Below are positions 8,310 through 16,128 of a stretch of DNA of 64,000 bases, piece by piece. The notes beneath the pieces were generated by a model, which saw nothing but the letters and a program-made list of their open reading frames with translations, did no database searches and was not told the DNA's origin. The translations under genes and the position numbers were made by a program. The stretch comes from UBA1858 sp045105615 (GTDB lineage: Bacteria > Pseudomonadota > Gammaproteobacteria > UBA4575), in the NCBI GenBank assembly GCA_045105615.1, contig JBGCDS010000027.1, positions 1 through 64,000 on the forward strand, written 5' to 3'. Numbering within the stretch: position 1 is the stretch's first letter; each line of letters starts with the position of its first letter.

Positions 8310-9212
8310 ATGGAAATTTATAATTTTCCATTTCGCGCGATGGGCAGTCCGTGCGAGTTTCAACTCTATACTTCAGATAAAGACACTGCTGAACTCGCGT
8401 GCAAAAAAGCGCATTCAGAAGTCACACGCCTAGAAAAAAAATATTCACGCTATCGTACCGATAGCGTGACCAACACCATCAACAAATCTTCTGGCAATTT
8501 AACAGGCATTAAAGTCGATAGTGAAACAGCGTTACTTTTAGACTATGCGCAGGCTGTTTACAAACAGAGCGAAGGTTTATTCGATATTACTTCCGGCGTA
8601 TTAAGACGCGCATGGAATTTCAAATCAAACCAATTACCCACACAGAGCCAAATTGATGAAGCACTAGAATTAGTTGGCTGGCAACATGTCGAATGGCAAC
8701 GCCCACATATTGTACTGAAGAAAAAAGGTATGGAAATCGATTTTGGTGGTTACGTAAAAGAATATGCTGTAGATGCTGCAGCAAACACATTACGCAGTTA
8801 TGGCATTAACGCCGGCCTAGTTGATTTGGGTGGTGATATTAAAGTATTAGGCCCACACCCAGACAATAAGCCCTGGCAAATTGGTATCAGACATCCTAGA
8901 GACCCGGCTAACGCCATTGCCACCACCACGTTAGGACAGGGAGCCATTGCGAGCAGCGGTGACTATGAACGTTTCATTACTATCGAAGGTAAGCGCTATG
9001 CGCATATCCTTAACCCAAAAACAGGCTGGCCAATTGAAGGATTTAGTGCTGTTAGCGTGATTGCTAGTGAATGCTTAATCGCTGGAAGCTGTTCAACTGT
9101 TGCCATGTTGAAAGGTGAGCAAGACGGAAAGTCCTGGCTTGATTCGTTAAAACTTCCTTATATTAGTGTTAATAAAGACATGCATGTAGAAGGCACTACC
9201 AACATCAGTTAA
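8310..9212 (+). CDS. apbE: FAD:protein FMN transferase (ApbE family)
   Basis: ApbE enzymes use FAD to attach FMN covalently to Ser/Thr of extracytoplasmic redox proteins. The 300-aa protein begins with the family motif FRAMGSPCEFQLY, contains YSRYRTDS, FDITSGVLRRAW, a conserved DFGGYVKEYAVD and GLVDLGGDIKVLG, and has the C-terminal HILNPKTGWP motif. It lacks an obvious signal peptide or lipobox, unusual for ApbE proteins acting in the periplasm; only 2 nt separate it from the upstream stop, leaving no room for one. It is likely co-transcribed with the TlpA-DUF4266-DUF3570 genes. Its 3' end overlaps the convergent nsrR by 4 nt. Confidence 0.92.
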   Translation: MEIYNFPFRAMGSPCEFQLYTSDKDTAELACKKAHSEVTRLEKKYSRYRTDSVTNTINKSSGNLTGIKVDSETALLLDYAQAVYKQSEGLFDITSGVLRRAWNFKSNQLPTQSQIDEALELVGWQHVEWQRPHIVLKKKGMEIDFGGYVKEYAVDAAANTLRSYGINAGLVDLGGDIKVLGPHPDNKPWQIGIRHPRDPANAIATTTLGQGAIASSGDYERFITIEGKRYAHILNPKTGWPIEGFSAVSVIASECLIAGSCSTVAMLKGEQDGKSWLDSLKLPYISVNKDMHVEGTTNIS

Positions 9213-9631
9213 TTCAAATTCAGTAACACTCTCACTTTTGGTGTAAGCAAATCTTCAAGCGTATAATCATCAAGCACAGACAAAAATTGATCCAACGCCC
9301 GCGTAAAAATAGTTGCCAATTTGCAACTCGGTGTTAGCACACATTGATTCTCAGTAGAGAAACATTCCACCAAATCGAAACTTTGTTCTGTCGCACGCAC
9401 TACTTCACCTAAATTAATCGCTGCTGGTTCGCATACCATCTCTAGGCCGCCACCCTTTCCACGAATCGACTGTATAAACCCTAACGTGGCTAACTGATTC
9501 ACAACTTTGACCAGGTGATTTTTAGGTATCGCATAGCTCTGTGCAATTTCATCAATCGTACAACGACGATCGGCACTCGCCAGATAAATTAACGTTCTTA
9601 AAGCAAAATCGCTGTATTTAGTTAAGCGCAT
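9209..9631 (-). CDS. nsrR: NO-sensing Rrf2-family repressor NsrR
   Basis: Rrf2-type winged-helix repressor that holds an NO-labile Fe-S cluster. From ATG 9631 the protein is 140 aa: MRLTKYSDFALRTLIYLA is the canonical start, the HTH spans roughly 26-48, and three cysteines at 90, 97 and 103 (ECFSTENQC then VLTPSC) are the cluster ligands. The sequence context around them matches NsrR better than IscR. An earlier in-frame ATG at 9661 would put the N-terminus inside the operator, so 9631 is preferred. It is divergent from two globin genes, with two NsrR-like palindromes between, implying control of the globins and autoregulation. Confidence 0.9.
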   Translation of the reverse strand: MRLTKYSDFALRTLIYLASADRRCTIDEIAQSYAIPKNHLVKVVNQLATLGFIQSIRGKGGGLEMVCEPAAINLGEVVRATEQSFDLVECFSTENQCVLTPSCKLATIFTRALDQFLSVLDDYTLEDLLTPKVRVLLNLN

Positions 9632-9652
9632 AGTAATAATTCTGTTGACATT

Positions 9653-9675
9653 AACATACATATTATATACATTTT
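9653..9675. promoter_or_regulatory. NsrR-like operator 1
   Basis: A 23-bp imperfect palindrome, left half AACATACATAT, right half ATATACATTTT around a central T. It agrees with the gammaproteobacterial NsrR consensus (AAGATGYATTT-N-AAATRCATCTT) at 17 of 22 positions by my count. It lies 22-44 nt upstream of the nsrR start, fitting autorepression. Consensus quoted from general knowledge; binding is inferred. Confidence 0.6.
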
Positions 9676-9678
9676 ATA

Positions 9679-9701
9679 AACATACATAACAAATACATCT
9701 T
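9679..9701. promoter_or_regulatory. NsrR-like operator 2
   Basis: Second 23-bp site, left half AACATACATAA, centre C, right half AAATACATCTT. The right half is a perfect match to the NsrR half-site; the left matches 7 of 11. Its centre is 26 bp from that of operator 1, and it ends 14 nt before the truncated-haemoglobin ATG, overlapping the likely ribosome-binding region (AAGGGGGA). Confidence 0.65.
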
Positions 9702-9715
9702 TAAGGGGGATATTT

Positions 9716-10084
9716 ATGTCAAATAGCTTATTTGAACGAATTGGTGGCGATGCTGCTGTCGGAGCAGCCGTTGATATTTTTTACCAAAAAGTGATTTCTG
9801 ATGACCACATTAATGGCTTTTTTGAAGGCGTTGATATGTCCAAACAGATGCGCAAAATGAAATCTTTCTTATCTTACGCATTCGGTGCTGACACACCCTT
9901 CCAAGGTGAATCTATGCGCACTGCACATGAAAGACTAGTCAAGCAAGGATTAAACGACAGTCACTTTGACGCAGTAAAAAATCACATCGATAGCACATTA
10001 AAAGAATTAGATGTCGCTCAACCTCTAATTGATGAAGTGTTAAATATTACTGAGTCGACTAGAAATGACGTACTTAACAAATAA
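9716..10084 (+). CDS. glbN: Group I truncated haemoglobin
   Basis: A 122-aa globin of the trHbN type, usually an NO dioxygenase or O2 carrier. Visible landmarks are the N-terminal LFERIGG motif, the B10 Tyr at residue 23 (IFYQKV) and the proximal F8 His at 71 within TAHERL, followed by HFDAVKNHI. Length is normal for group I. A strong Shine-Dalgarno (AAGGGGGA) precedes the ATG and two NsrR-like boxes lie immediately upstream, so NO-induced expression is likely. A second, full-length globin gene follows 70 nt downstream. Confidence 0.92.
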   Translation: MSNSLFERIGGDAAVGAAVDIFYQKVISDDHINGFFEGVDMSKQMRKMKSFLSYAFGADTPFQGESMRTAHERLVKQGLNDSHFDAVKNHIDSTLKELDVAQPLIDEVLNITESTRNDVLNK

Positions 10085-10154
10085 ACACTCAACTAATACT
10101 ACATAGATGTATTAATAAGAGAGATTCTTTGTAATTTCACTAGCGAGGTGAATC

Positions 10155-10604
10155 ATGGAAAATATAAGCGAGCAAACAAGACACATCTTAAAAGATACTG
10201 AACATCTTCTATGGGAAAAACAAGTCGAAGTCACGACTCGAATGTATGAGATATTGTTTGAAAAATATCCTGAGACCAAAAATTTATTCCAGAGGTTTCG
10301 CTCGCATCAACCTAATATGTTTGCGGCTGCACTTATGGCTCATATGATGAGCTTAGACGAACCTGAAGAGCTTCTTAGCTTACGGGTTGGTATATGCCGC
10401 AACCACGTTATTGCTGGCGTTAAAGAAGAACATTACCCCATGCTGGCAGATGCATTGATCTCAGCTATGAGAGAACTACTATCTGAGCAGATGGATGAAA
10501 ACACTATCGCTGCCTGGGAAAAATGGTACTACTTTCTTGCCAATCTCCTTATTGAGAGAGAAAGAGATCATTACCAGGAAAAGCATCTACTATTTCCTAA
10601 ATAA
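10155..10604 (+). CDS. Single-domain globin related to flavohaemoglobin haem domain
   Basis: A 149-aa myoglobin-fold protein resembling the haem domain of Hmp without its reductase. Features: helix B Tyr31 (RMYEILFEKYP), KYPETKNLFQRF, and the proximal F8 His at 84 (CRNHV) followed by EEHYPMLADAL, a segment diagnostic of the flavohaemoglobin lineage. It lies in an apparent NO-response unit with nsrR and the truncated haemoglobin. The 70-nt gap upstream holds a half-site TAGATGTATTA (10104-10114) resembling an NsrR half-site and a small TACAT/ATGTA dyad. Role in NO detoxification or O2 delivery is inferred. Confidence 0.9.
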   Translation: MENISEQTRHILKDTEHLLWEKQVEVTTRMYEILFEKYPETKNLFQRFRSHQPNMFAAALMAHMMSLDEPEELLSLRVGICRNHVIAGVKEEHYPMLADALISAMRELLSEQMDENTIAAWEKWYYFLANLLIERERDHYQEKHLLFPK

Positions 10605-10628
10605 CCCAATTTAAAATAAGCAGCCTCT

Positions 10629-11066
10629 CTACTCTCTTAAGACGATTGCATTAACAGAGATAGGCACGACTGCCAGAGAACTACCTAGAGAATTAGTAGC
10701 TATCACATAAGCTTCAGTTCGTGCTTGTGGGGTGGTCGGCACTCCGCCAATTTCACATGTACGTCCATCTGACGACACAGACACCAATACGCCTTTAGGC
10801 AATCGAAACGATTCACACTTGATCACTTGATGACCTCCCATATTCTGAATGCGAATTTTTGGAATAGGAGAATAATGCGTAAAAATCAATTCCTCGGAAT
10901 CACTTAACTGAGTGATTCCGGCCAATTTTCTAACTGGGCTCGGATCATTCAATTGAACGCACTTTAGCCGCACAAACGTCATTAGATAATCCTGAATCAA
11001 CCCTGAGCTAAGGAGAAAATTAGCGGCTATCAGTAAGCAACAGATTAAAAGTAACACTCTCACCAT
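10629..11066 (-). CDS. Hypothetical exported or membrane-anchored protein
   Basis: 145 aa, unrecognised. Residues 4-21 form a hydrophobic segment (VRVLLLICCLLIAANFLL) that could be an uncleaved anchor or signal peptide. The remainder is predicted beta-rich, and the C-terminal stretch PQARTEAYVIATNSLGSSLAVVPISV resembles the ending strands of Ig-like/cadherin-type repeat domains. Two cysteines (about 93 and 109) could form a disulfide in the periplasm. It is convergent with the globin gene and divergent from the XRE regulator. Confidence 0.6.
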   Translation of the reverse strand: MVRVLLLICCLLIAANFLLSSGLIQDYLMTFVRLKCVQLNDPSPVRKLAGITQLSDSEELIFTHYSPIPKIRIQNMGGHQVIKCESFRLPKGVLVSVSSDGRTCEIGGVPTTPQARTEAYVIATNSLGSSLAVVPISVNAIVLRE

Positions 11067-11145
11067 GGAAGATAGATTTAATATCGAATTATTAGATAGT
11101 TAAATTATCGTACATCTCCAATGATATCAATACTATCCTTGGCAA

Positions 11146-11499
11146 ATGTCTACTATTGCGCAAAGAATTCTACAGGCCCGAAAAGCCTGTGGATTATCAC
11201 AGGAACTACTCGCCGAGAGGATGAAGGTTTCACGGGGCGCCTGTGGGCACTGGGAAAGAGGTAAAGCACTACCCAGTACTGACCATCTCACGCAACTTGC
11301 TAATATATTAAACGTACGCCTGGAATGGCTTGCGACTGGCGAAGGTGATATCAACGCCTCCCATCAAATTTCAGAATCACCTGGTAATGAATATTCGATT
11401 TCAACCCAAGATGAAGAAACCAAAGAAGTCGCCGAACTTTACTTTCGACTACCTAAAAGGAAACGGCAAATTATTTTAGACTTACTACGAGAACTATAA
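11146..11499 (+). CDS. XRE-family helix-turn-helix regulator
   Basis: 117 aa with an N-terminal Cro/C1-type HTH: IAQRILQARKACGLSQELLAERM, then a recognition helix in VSRGACGHWERGKALP and LTQLANILNVRLEWLATGEG, which is the standard XRE layout over residues 4-66. The C-terminal 40 residues are acidic then basic (LPKRKRQIILDLL) and probably mediate dimerisation. There is no phage or toxin gene nearby. The divergent neighbour is a hypothetical exported protein; its promoter shares the 79-nt gap, so it is the likeliest target. Confidence 0.85.
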   Translation: MSTIAQRILQARKACGLSQELLAERMKVSRGACGHWERGKALPSTDHLTQLANILNVRLEWLATGEGDINASHQISESPGNEYSISTQDEETKEVAELYFRLPKRKRQIILDLLREL

Positions 11500-11501
11500 G
11501 G

Positions 11502-11807
11502 TTAGTAATCAATATCCCCTAGCGGACGCTTGAAAGTATAACGTGCAGGTTCATTAATGAGATGCTCACGCACTTCTGGTTCGTTACCTCCCAACAAACT
11601 AAACGGCAGAGATACCGTATAAATTGCCGTGCCAGCTACCGTTGTTACTAATCCAATCGGACGCAACAAAACAGCATCTACGACTATCTTTTCACTTTTA
11701 GACAACAAACTCCCATGTGAATAACCATGATAGTGTCCCGCATAACTAACACTAGTAAACAGCACTAGGAACGCACAGATTAAAAAGTAACGTGTAAAAT
11801 ATTTCAT
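11502..11807 (-). CDS. Small conserved exported protein of unknown function
   Basis: 101 aa from ATG 11807 (an ATG 15 nt upstream is also in frame). Signal peptide MKYFTRYFLICAFLVLFTSVSYA, then a His/Tyr/Gly-rich mature start (GHYHGYSHG), then a hydrophobic segment (AVLLRPIGLVTTVAGTAIYTVSLPFSLLGG) that could span or lie on the membrane, and a conserved-looking end (EPARYTFKRPLGD). Such proteins recur in gammaproteobacteria with uninformative names. The GHYHGYSHG stretch might bind metal, but this is speculation. Confidence 0.6.
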   Translation of the reverse strand: MKYFTRYFLICAFLVLFTSVSYAGHYHGYSHGSLLSKSEKIVVDAVLLRPIGLVTTVAGTAIYTVSLPFSLLGGNEPEVREHLINEPARYTFKRPLGDIDY

Positions 11808-12006
11808 ACAAACCTCAATCAATAGGGGTTATTTAGTGAGCATTATCGCATAAACCAAGCTAGAAAATGAGCCCCTTCAAACGGTTATTCACTCAGATAA
11901 ATCAGTGATTCACAGGTTACCAACCTTCGAACTGATGTGACTTATCATCAATCCTCTATAAATGTGTGATAATTCTTTTCTATAGCCACAGACCAAAGGA
12001 TTCAAC

Positions 12007-12507
12007 ATGAAAACAAGACGACTAATAACGCTTAGCATATTATTTACTTTTTTAACCTTACTTATTACCGCATATGCAGACACTCCCAATGATGCTGATG
12101 CATTGGAAGGCATAGATACGGGTAAAGTAATATGGGATGTAACGTTAAGCAAGCCCAGTCGTCTACTATTTGTCATGAAAGTCATTGATGAAACTTATGA
12201 AGACCTAGTCCAGCAAGGCGTTAAACCAGATATGGTATTCACCTTTCATGGGCGCGTATTAAAGCTATTGTCCTCACAACCCATAGAACTAGATCTAGAT
12301 GAAGAAGTTGCCCTAGAAGAGTTACTCGTGTTAATTCAAACACTGAGCAACAAACCCGGCGTAAAGATGGAATCATGCTCAATCGCCTCGCGTATTCTAG
12401 GCATAGATAACAGCACGATTATTGCTGAGGTGAAACCAGTGGGTAACACCTTTGTTTCAATGATTGGGTATCAGCAAAAAGGCTATGCGTTAATTCCAAT
12501 TAATTAA
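12007..12507 (+). CDS. Exported DsrE-family-like protein
   Basis: 166 aa with a cleavable signal peptide ending near TAYADT. The mature part resembles the DsrE/DsrF-like (YchN) fold: KVIWDVTLSKPSRLLFVMKVIDETYEDLVQQG, then DMVFTFHGRVLKLLSS, the pattern of a strand followed by a parallel helix with a 'hG..v..l' motif. A cysteine (MESCSIA) sits at about residue 125, where sulfur-handling members often carry one. In a sulfur oxidiser, exported DsrE-like proteins may bind sulfur species, but the motif match is moderate and function is inferred. Confidence 0.6.
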   Translation: MKTRRLITLSILFTFLTLLITAYADTPNDADALEGIDTGKVIWDVTLSKPSRLLFVMKVIDETYEDLVQQGVKPDMVFTFHGRVLKLLSSQPIELDLDEEVALEELLVLIQTLSNKPGVKMESCSIASRILGIDNSTIIAEVKPVGNTFVSMIGYQQKGYALIPIN

Positions 12508-12528
12508 CGCAGTTTGAAATTAGCTTAT

Positions 12529-13392
12529 TTACTCAGGCTTTCGAAACTTTAGAGTAATACGTGTAGATTCACCAATTGCTTGTAAGCGTGTACGCAGCTC
12601 TGGATTATCTTTACTGGTGGATAATGAAGGCGGCAGACGCCAAACCATGTCTTTTTCTGTTGGTTGGTCTTTTTCGTTGATGCTAATGCGACTTTCATCC
12701 ACATATTCAAAACCTGCATTTTCCAGTTCTTTGATAATTAGGCTTTTCTTCAGGTAACCATTAGACCCTCCCGCCCATTCATCAGACATAGACTCATCAG
12801 CAAGATGTTGAACAACACCGACAATGCCGCCAGGCTTTAGTACCTGGTAAGCATTATCTAGCGCGGTAGAAAGGTAACCGCCGTCGTTCTCGAATCGTTT
12901 AAGGTTGTGTAAAGCACGAATAAATAATACTGCATCAGCAGTGCCTTTAATATTCTCTGGCATAGAACCAAACACAAATGCAGAAACTACTGCGCTATCC
13001 TCATCACCCCACGTTTGCGCCTCTTTGCTCCAATCTTCCACCCAAGTCTTTTTAGACTCAATAAATTCTTTGGCAAAAAAACCAAATTTGGGATACATAT
13101 CTTGAGCGTAGTCTGCGCCAATCAACTGACCCTGCTTACCTAAATAAGGAATCAGAATCTTTGTATACCAACCTCTACCAGGAAGTGCCTCAACTACTGT
13201 CATGTCAGGAGTAACACCAAAGAATGCTAAAGTTTCTTGCGGGTTTCGATAGCTATACCTCGCTTGCAACTCAGCAGGTTGTTTTTTTAACACATCGGCC
13301 AATCTATCCGCATCAAACTCAGCGGCATAGGCACTTGAAATTGAAAGCGCAAGAAGAGTTAACGATATTACGTAGGGAAAAATTCTCATCAC
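12529..13392 (-). CDS. Exported SAM-dependent methyltransferase-like protein
   Basis: 287 aa with a signal peptide (MRIFPYVISLTLLALSISSAYA) followed by a class I Rossmann methyltransferase fold. Motif I region is TVVEALPGRGWYTKILIPYLG, and the motif post-I aspartate lies in LIGADYAQDMYP. ALHNLKRF and VLKPGGIVGVVQHL follow. Periplasmic location is odd because SAM is cytoplasmic, yet this exported family is widespread in proteobacteria and has no settled function. An ATG one codon downstream is equally good as a start. Confidence 0.75.
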   Translation of the reverse strand: MMRIFPYVISLTLLALSISSAYAAEFDADRLADVLKKQPAELQARYSYRNPQETLAFFGVTPDMTVVEALPGRGWYTKILIPYLGKQGQLIGADYAQDMYPKFGFFAKEFIESKKTWVEDWSKEAQTWGDEDSAVVSAFVFGSMPENIKGTADAVLFIRALHNLKRFENDGGYLSTALDNAYQVLKPGGIVGVVQHLADESMSDEWAGGSNGYLKKSLIIKELENAGFEYVDESRISINEKDQPTEKDMVWRLPPSLSTSKDNPELRTRLQAIGESTRITLKFRKPE

Positions 13393-13570
13393 AATCTATC
13401 CTTATTTAAAATGACATAACAAATAAAAACGAACCACGTATGAACAGGCAAAAGATTAACATAGTTGCGTTGCAAGAAATCCCTCATAAACAAAGAGGCA
13501 TTATTTTTCCACCCACTGATATAGAACATCAAACTTATAACAACACTGTCTCTTTCTAGCCTCAAAAATA

Positions 13571-13650
13571 AAAAGGATCAGAGCTCTTAAATATCTTCAT
13601 TCTTCTAATTTTTTTTAAAATCTAAAAAAATAAAAGAGCTTGGACCCTTT
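13571..13650. repeat. MITE-like element with imperfect terminal inverted repeats
   Basis: Two ends, AAAAGGATCAGAGCTCTT (13571-13588) and the inverse-oriented AAAGAGCTTGGACCCTTT (13633-13650), flank an AT-rich core. The motif AAAGGnTCAGAGCTCTTT resembles small intergenic repeats that accompany REP-associated (IS200/Y1-type) transposases. Only one copy is in this window and no transposase is present. Confidence 0.45.
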
Positions 13651-13671
13651 ATATTTGCAATAATACTCAGT

Positions 13672-14085
13672 ATGAGACGTTCAAATCACACATTTATTTT
13701 TTTCCTCTGCCTAATTGCTAGCGGCTGCGCTACTACCCAAACCAAACAAGCTGATAGCAATGAAGTATCTCCCTTTAGCGCACAGGGCTGGGGTGGTGCT
13801 ACCTGCGAAGATTTAATTCACGACATCACACCTAAGAATGTTGGCTTTCAACAGGCAGTAGAAAATATTCGCTTGTACCAATCTTGGGCTAGCGGGTTTG
13901 TCTCTGGCGTTAACTACTCTGACAGCGATGTTTATGATGTTTCGGGTGCTACCACACCAGAGGATACCTTTATTTGGTTAAAGAACTATTGTGAGGATAA
14001 TTCAGAAACGGTGATACCGATTGCGCTACATGAATTACTGGGGATATGGAAGCAGGAAGGAAAAACTTTAAAACAAGCTAAATAG
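13672..14085 (+). CDS. Small lipoprotein, possibly Rap1a/Tai-like fold
   Basis: 137 aa with a type II signal peptide (lipobox ASGC, Cys about residue 19). The mature domain has two conserved-looking cysteines (TCEDL and NYCEDN), a W-rich helix (YQSWASGFVSGVN) and an acidic loop. The pattern Cys-x-DL ... WxxGF ... W(L)xxYC resembles the Rap1a immunity-like or HdeA-type small periplasmic folds. No effector gene is adjacent. I do not assign a function. Confidence 0.6.
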   Translation: MRRSNHTFIFFLCLIASGCATTQTKQADSNEVSPFSAQGWGGATCEDLIHDITPKNVGFQQAVENIRLYQSWASGFVSGVNYSDSDVYDVSGATTPEDTFIWLKNYCEDNSETVIPIALHELLGIWKQEGKTLKQAK

Positions 14086-14099
14086 CGATCTTCGACTTA

Positions 14100-14672
14100 C
14101 TAGAAATCTTTTACTAACGCGTCTAGTTCTTCTAGCATTTTAGCGCGCGCTTCATCCTCTACTATTGGCACCGAATAAAATACGCGATCGACTATATTGG
14201 TAATACCACAGAATGCTAATGTACCTTCAGTAGTGCTTTTGGTTAATTGATCCGCATCTTTCCCGAAATCTTCTTTAGTACCGCCCGCTGTCACAACCAC
14301 CATTGCACGCTTGCCAGTTAACAAGCCCTGCACACCATTCTCATCAAAGTTAAATGCAAAACCGTGAGTGAACACGCGGTCAAACCAACCTTTTAATATG
14401 GCTGGGCGATCAAACCACCATAACGGATAAATCACCACTAGTGTATCCGCCCAGGTCACTTGTTCTTGCTCACGCTTGATGTCGTCAGGCAGCTTGCCTT
14501 CGCTCTGCAATGATAGCTGAGCTTCACCTAGCACTGGATCAAATCTTTCTGCGTACAAATCTTTTAAACGTACGGTTGCGCCTTTGTTTTTAAATGCAGA
14601 ATTTATTACCTTAAGAATTGATTGATTGAAACTCAAAGGATTAGGGTGTGCATAGACAATGAGAACATTCAT
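14100..14672 (-). CDS. NAD(P)H:quinone oxidoreductase, flavodoxin fold
   Basis: 190 aa of the NQO1/KefF/MdaB family. The FMN/FAD-binding N-terminus reads NVLIVYAHPNPLSFNQSI, the second binding loop is VVIYPLWWFDRPAILKGWFDRVF, and the third is VVVTAGGTKEDFG. These enzymes reduce quinones by two electrons, protecting against redox cycling, or regulate Kef channels. No kef gene is nearby. It lies 13 nt downstream of gatB on the same strand and may be read from the gatCAB transcript. Confidence 0.9.
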   Translation of the reverse strand: MNVLIVYAHPNPLSFNQSILKVINSAFKNKGATVRLKDLYAERFDPVLGEAQLSLQSEGKLPDDIKREQEQVTWADTLVVIYPLWWFDRPAILKGWFDRVFTHGFAFNFDENGVQGLLTGKRAMVVVTAGGTKEDFGKDADQLTKSTTEGTLAFCGITNIVDRVFYSVPIVEDEARAKMLEELDALVKDF

Positions 14673-14685
14673 AGTGTTGATCTTA

Positions 14686-16119
14686 TTAAACCAGCTTTTT
14701 CTTTAACAACTCATTAACCTGCGCAGGGTTTGCTTTTCCTTTGGTGAGCTTCATGACATTGCCCACAAAGAAACCAAATACTTTATCTTTACCCGACAAA
14801 TATTGCTCTACCTGCTTAGGGTTATCAGCAATGACCTTATCTACAATTGCTTCAAGCTCACCGACATCTGAAATTTGCTGCAAGCCTTTTTCTTCGATGA
14901 CTTGATCAGCGGTTTTATCACTGCTCCACATATCATGAAAAACTTCTTTAGCAATTTTCCCTGAAATAGTGTTATCGGCAATACGTGATATTAGCTGTGC
15001 CAAACGCTCTGCACTAACTGGACTTTGCGTCACATCTAAATTATTTTGATTTAACGCACCAGACAATTCCCCACACACCCAATTGGCCGCCATTTTTGCT
15101 TCGCCTTTAACATGCGACACTACCTGCTCGAAGTAATCTGCCACATCTCGTAATGCACTGAGTTGTTCAGCATCATCTGCACTCAGACCATACTCACTAC
15201 AGAAACGCTTCTGTTTTACATCAGGCAACTCTGGCAACTGTTCTTGCAGCTGCGCTAATAGATCAGGGTCAAGCTTTACAGGCAATAAGTCAGGATCTGG
15301 GAAATAGCGATAATCGTTTGCCTCTTCTTTACTACGCATGGTGCGGGTTGAATCATCATCAGCATCGTATAAGCGTGTTTCTTGCACAACACGGCCACCA
15401 CTTTCAATCACATCAATTTGGCGTTCTATTTCGTAATTGATTGCGCGTTCTACAAATCTGAATGAGTTTAAATTTTTAGTTTCTGTGCGTGTGCCCAGTT
15501 CAATTTCTCCTGTGCGTCTTACAGATACGTTAGCATCGCATCGGAATGAGCCCTCTTGCATATTGCCGTCACAGATACCCAAGTATTGAACAATAGAGTG
15601 AATCTTCTTCATGTAGGCAACGGCTTCTTTGGCTGAGCTCATTTCAGGCTCTGAGACAATCTCTATTAGCGGGGTACCGGCTCGATTTAAATCGATACCT
15701 GTCATACCATCAAAATCTTCATGCAAAGACTTACCTGCATCTTCTTCTAGATGCGCGCGAGTGATTCCCACTATTTTTGTTGAGCCATCTTCTAAAGCGA
15801 TTTCTAATTTTCCATGCTCAACAATAGGAATCGCTAATTGGCTAATCTGATAGCCTTTTGGCAAGTCTGGATAGAAGTAATTCTTACGGTCAAATACAGA
15901 GCCATCATTAATAGTGGCATCGACCGCTAAGCCAAACAAAGCTGCTTTCGCGACAGCTTCTTTATTCAGTACTGGCAAGACTCCAGGCAAGCCTAAGTCA
16001 ACCGCACATGCTTGCGTATTTGGCTCTGCGCCATAGGTTGTCGCTGCTGCGGAAAATATTTTTGTTTTAGTGTTTAGCTGTGTGTGTATTTCCAGCCCAA
16101 TAACCACTTCCCATTCCAT
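14686..16119 (-). CDS. gatB: Aspartyl/glutamyl-tRNA amidotransferase subunit B
   Basis: GatB binds and activates mischarged Glu-tRNA(Gln)/Asp-tRNA(Asn), and receives ammonia from GatA. The 477-aa protein starts EWEVVIGLEIHTQLNTKTKIF and contains FDRKNYFYPDLPKGYQISQ and the metal/ammonia-tunnel region REDAG-like (HLEEDAGKS). The YqeY-like C-terminal tail domain ends NPAQVNELLKKKL. ATG 16119 is chosen over 16125 and GTG 16128 because AGGTG lies 6 nt before it. The gene begins directly after the gatA stop. Confidence 0.96.
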   Translation of the reverse strand: MEWEVVIGLEIHTQLNTKTKIFSAAATTYGAEPNTQACAVDLGLPGVLPVLNKEAVAKAALFGLAVDATINDGSVFDRKNYFYPDLPKGYQISQLAIPIVEHGKLEIALEDGSTKIVGITRAHLEEDAGKSLHEDFDGMTGIDLNRAGTPLIEIVSEPEMSSAKEAVAYMKKIHSIVQYLGICDGNMQEGSFRCDANVSVRRTGEIELGTRTETKNLNSFRFVERAINYEIERQIDVIESGGRVVQETRLYDADDDSTRTMRSKEEANDYRYFPDPDLLPVKLDPDLLAQLQEQLPELPDVKQKRFCSEYGLSADDAEQLSALRDVADYFEQVVSHVKGEAKMAANWVCGELSGALNQNNLDVTQSPVSAERLAQLISRIADNTISGKIAKEVFHDMWSSDKTADQVIEEKGLQQISDVGELEAIVDKVIADNPKQVEQYLSGKDKVFGFFVGNVMKLTKGKANPAQVNELLKKKLV

Positions 16120-16128
16120 ACTCATCAC

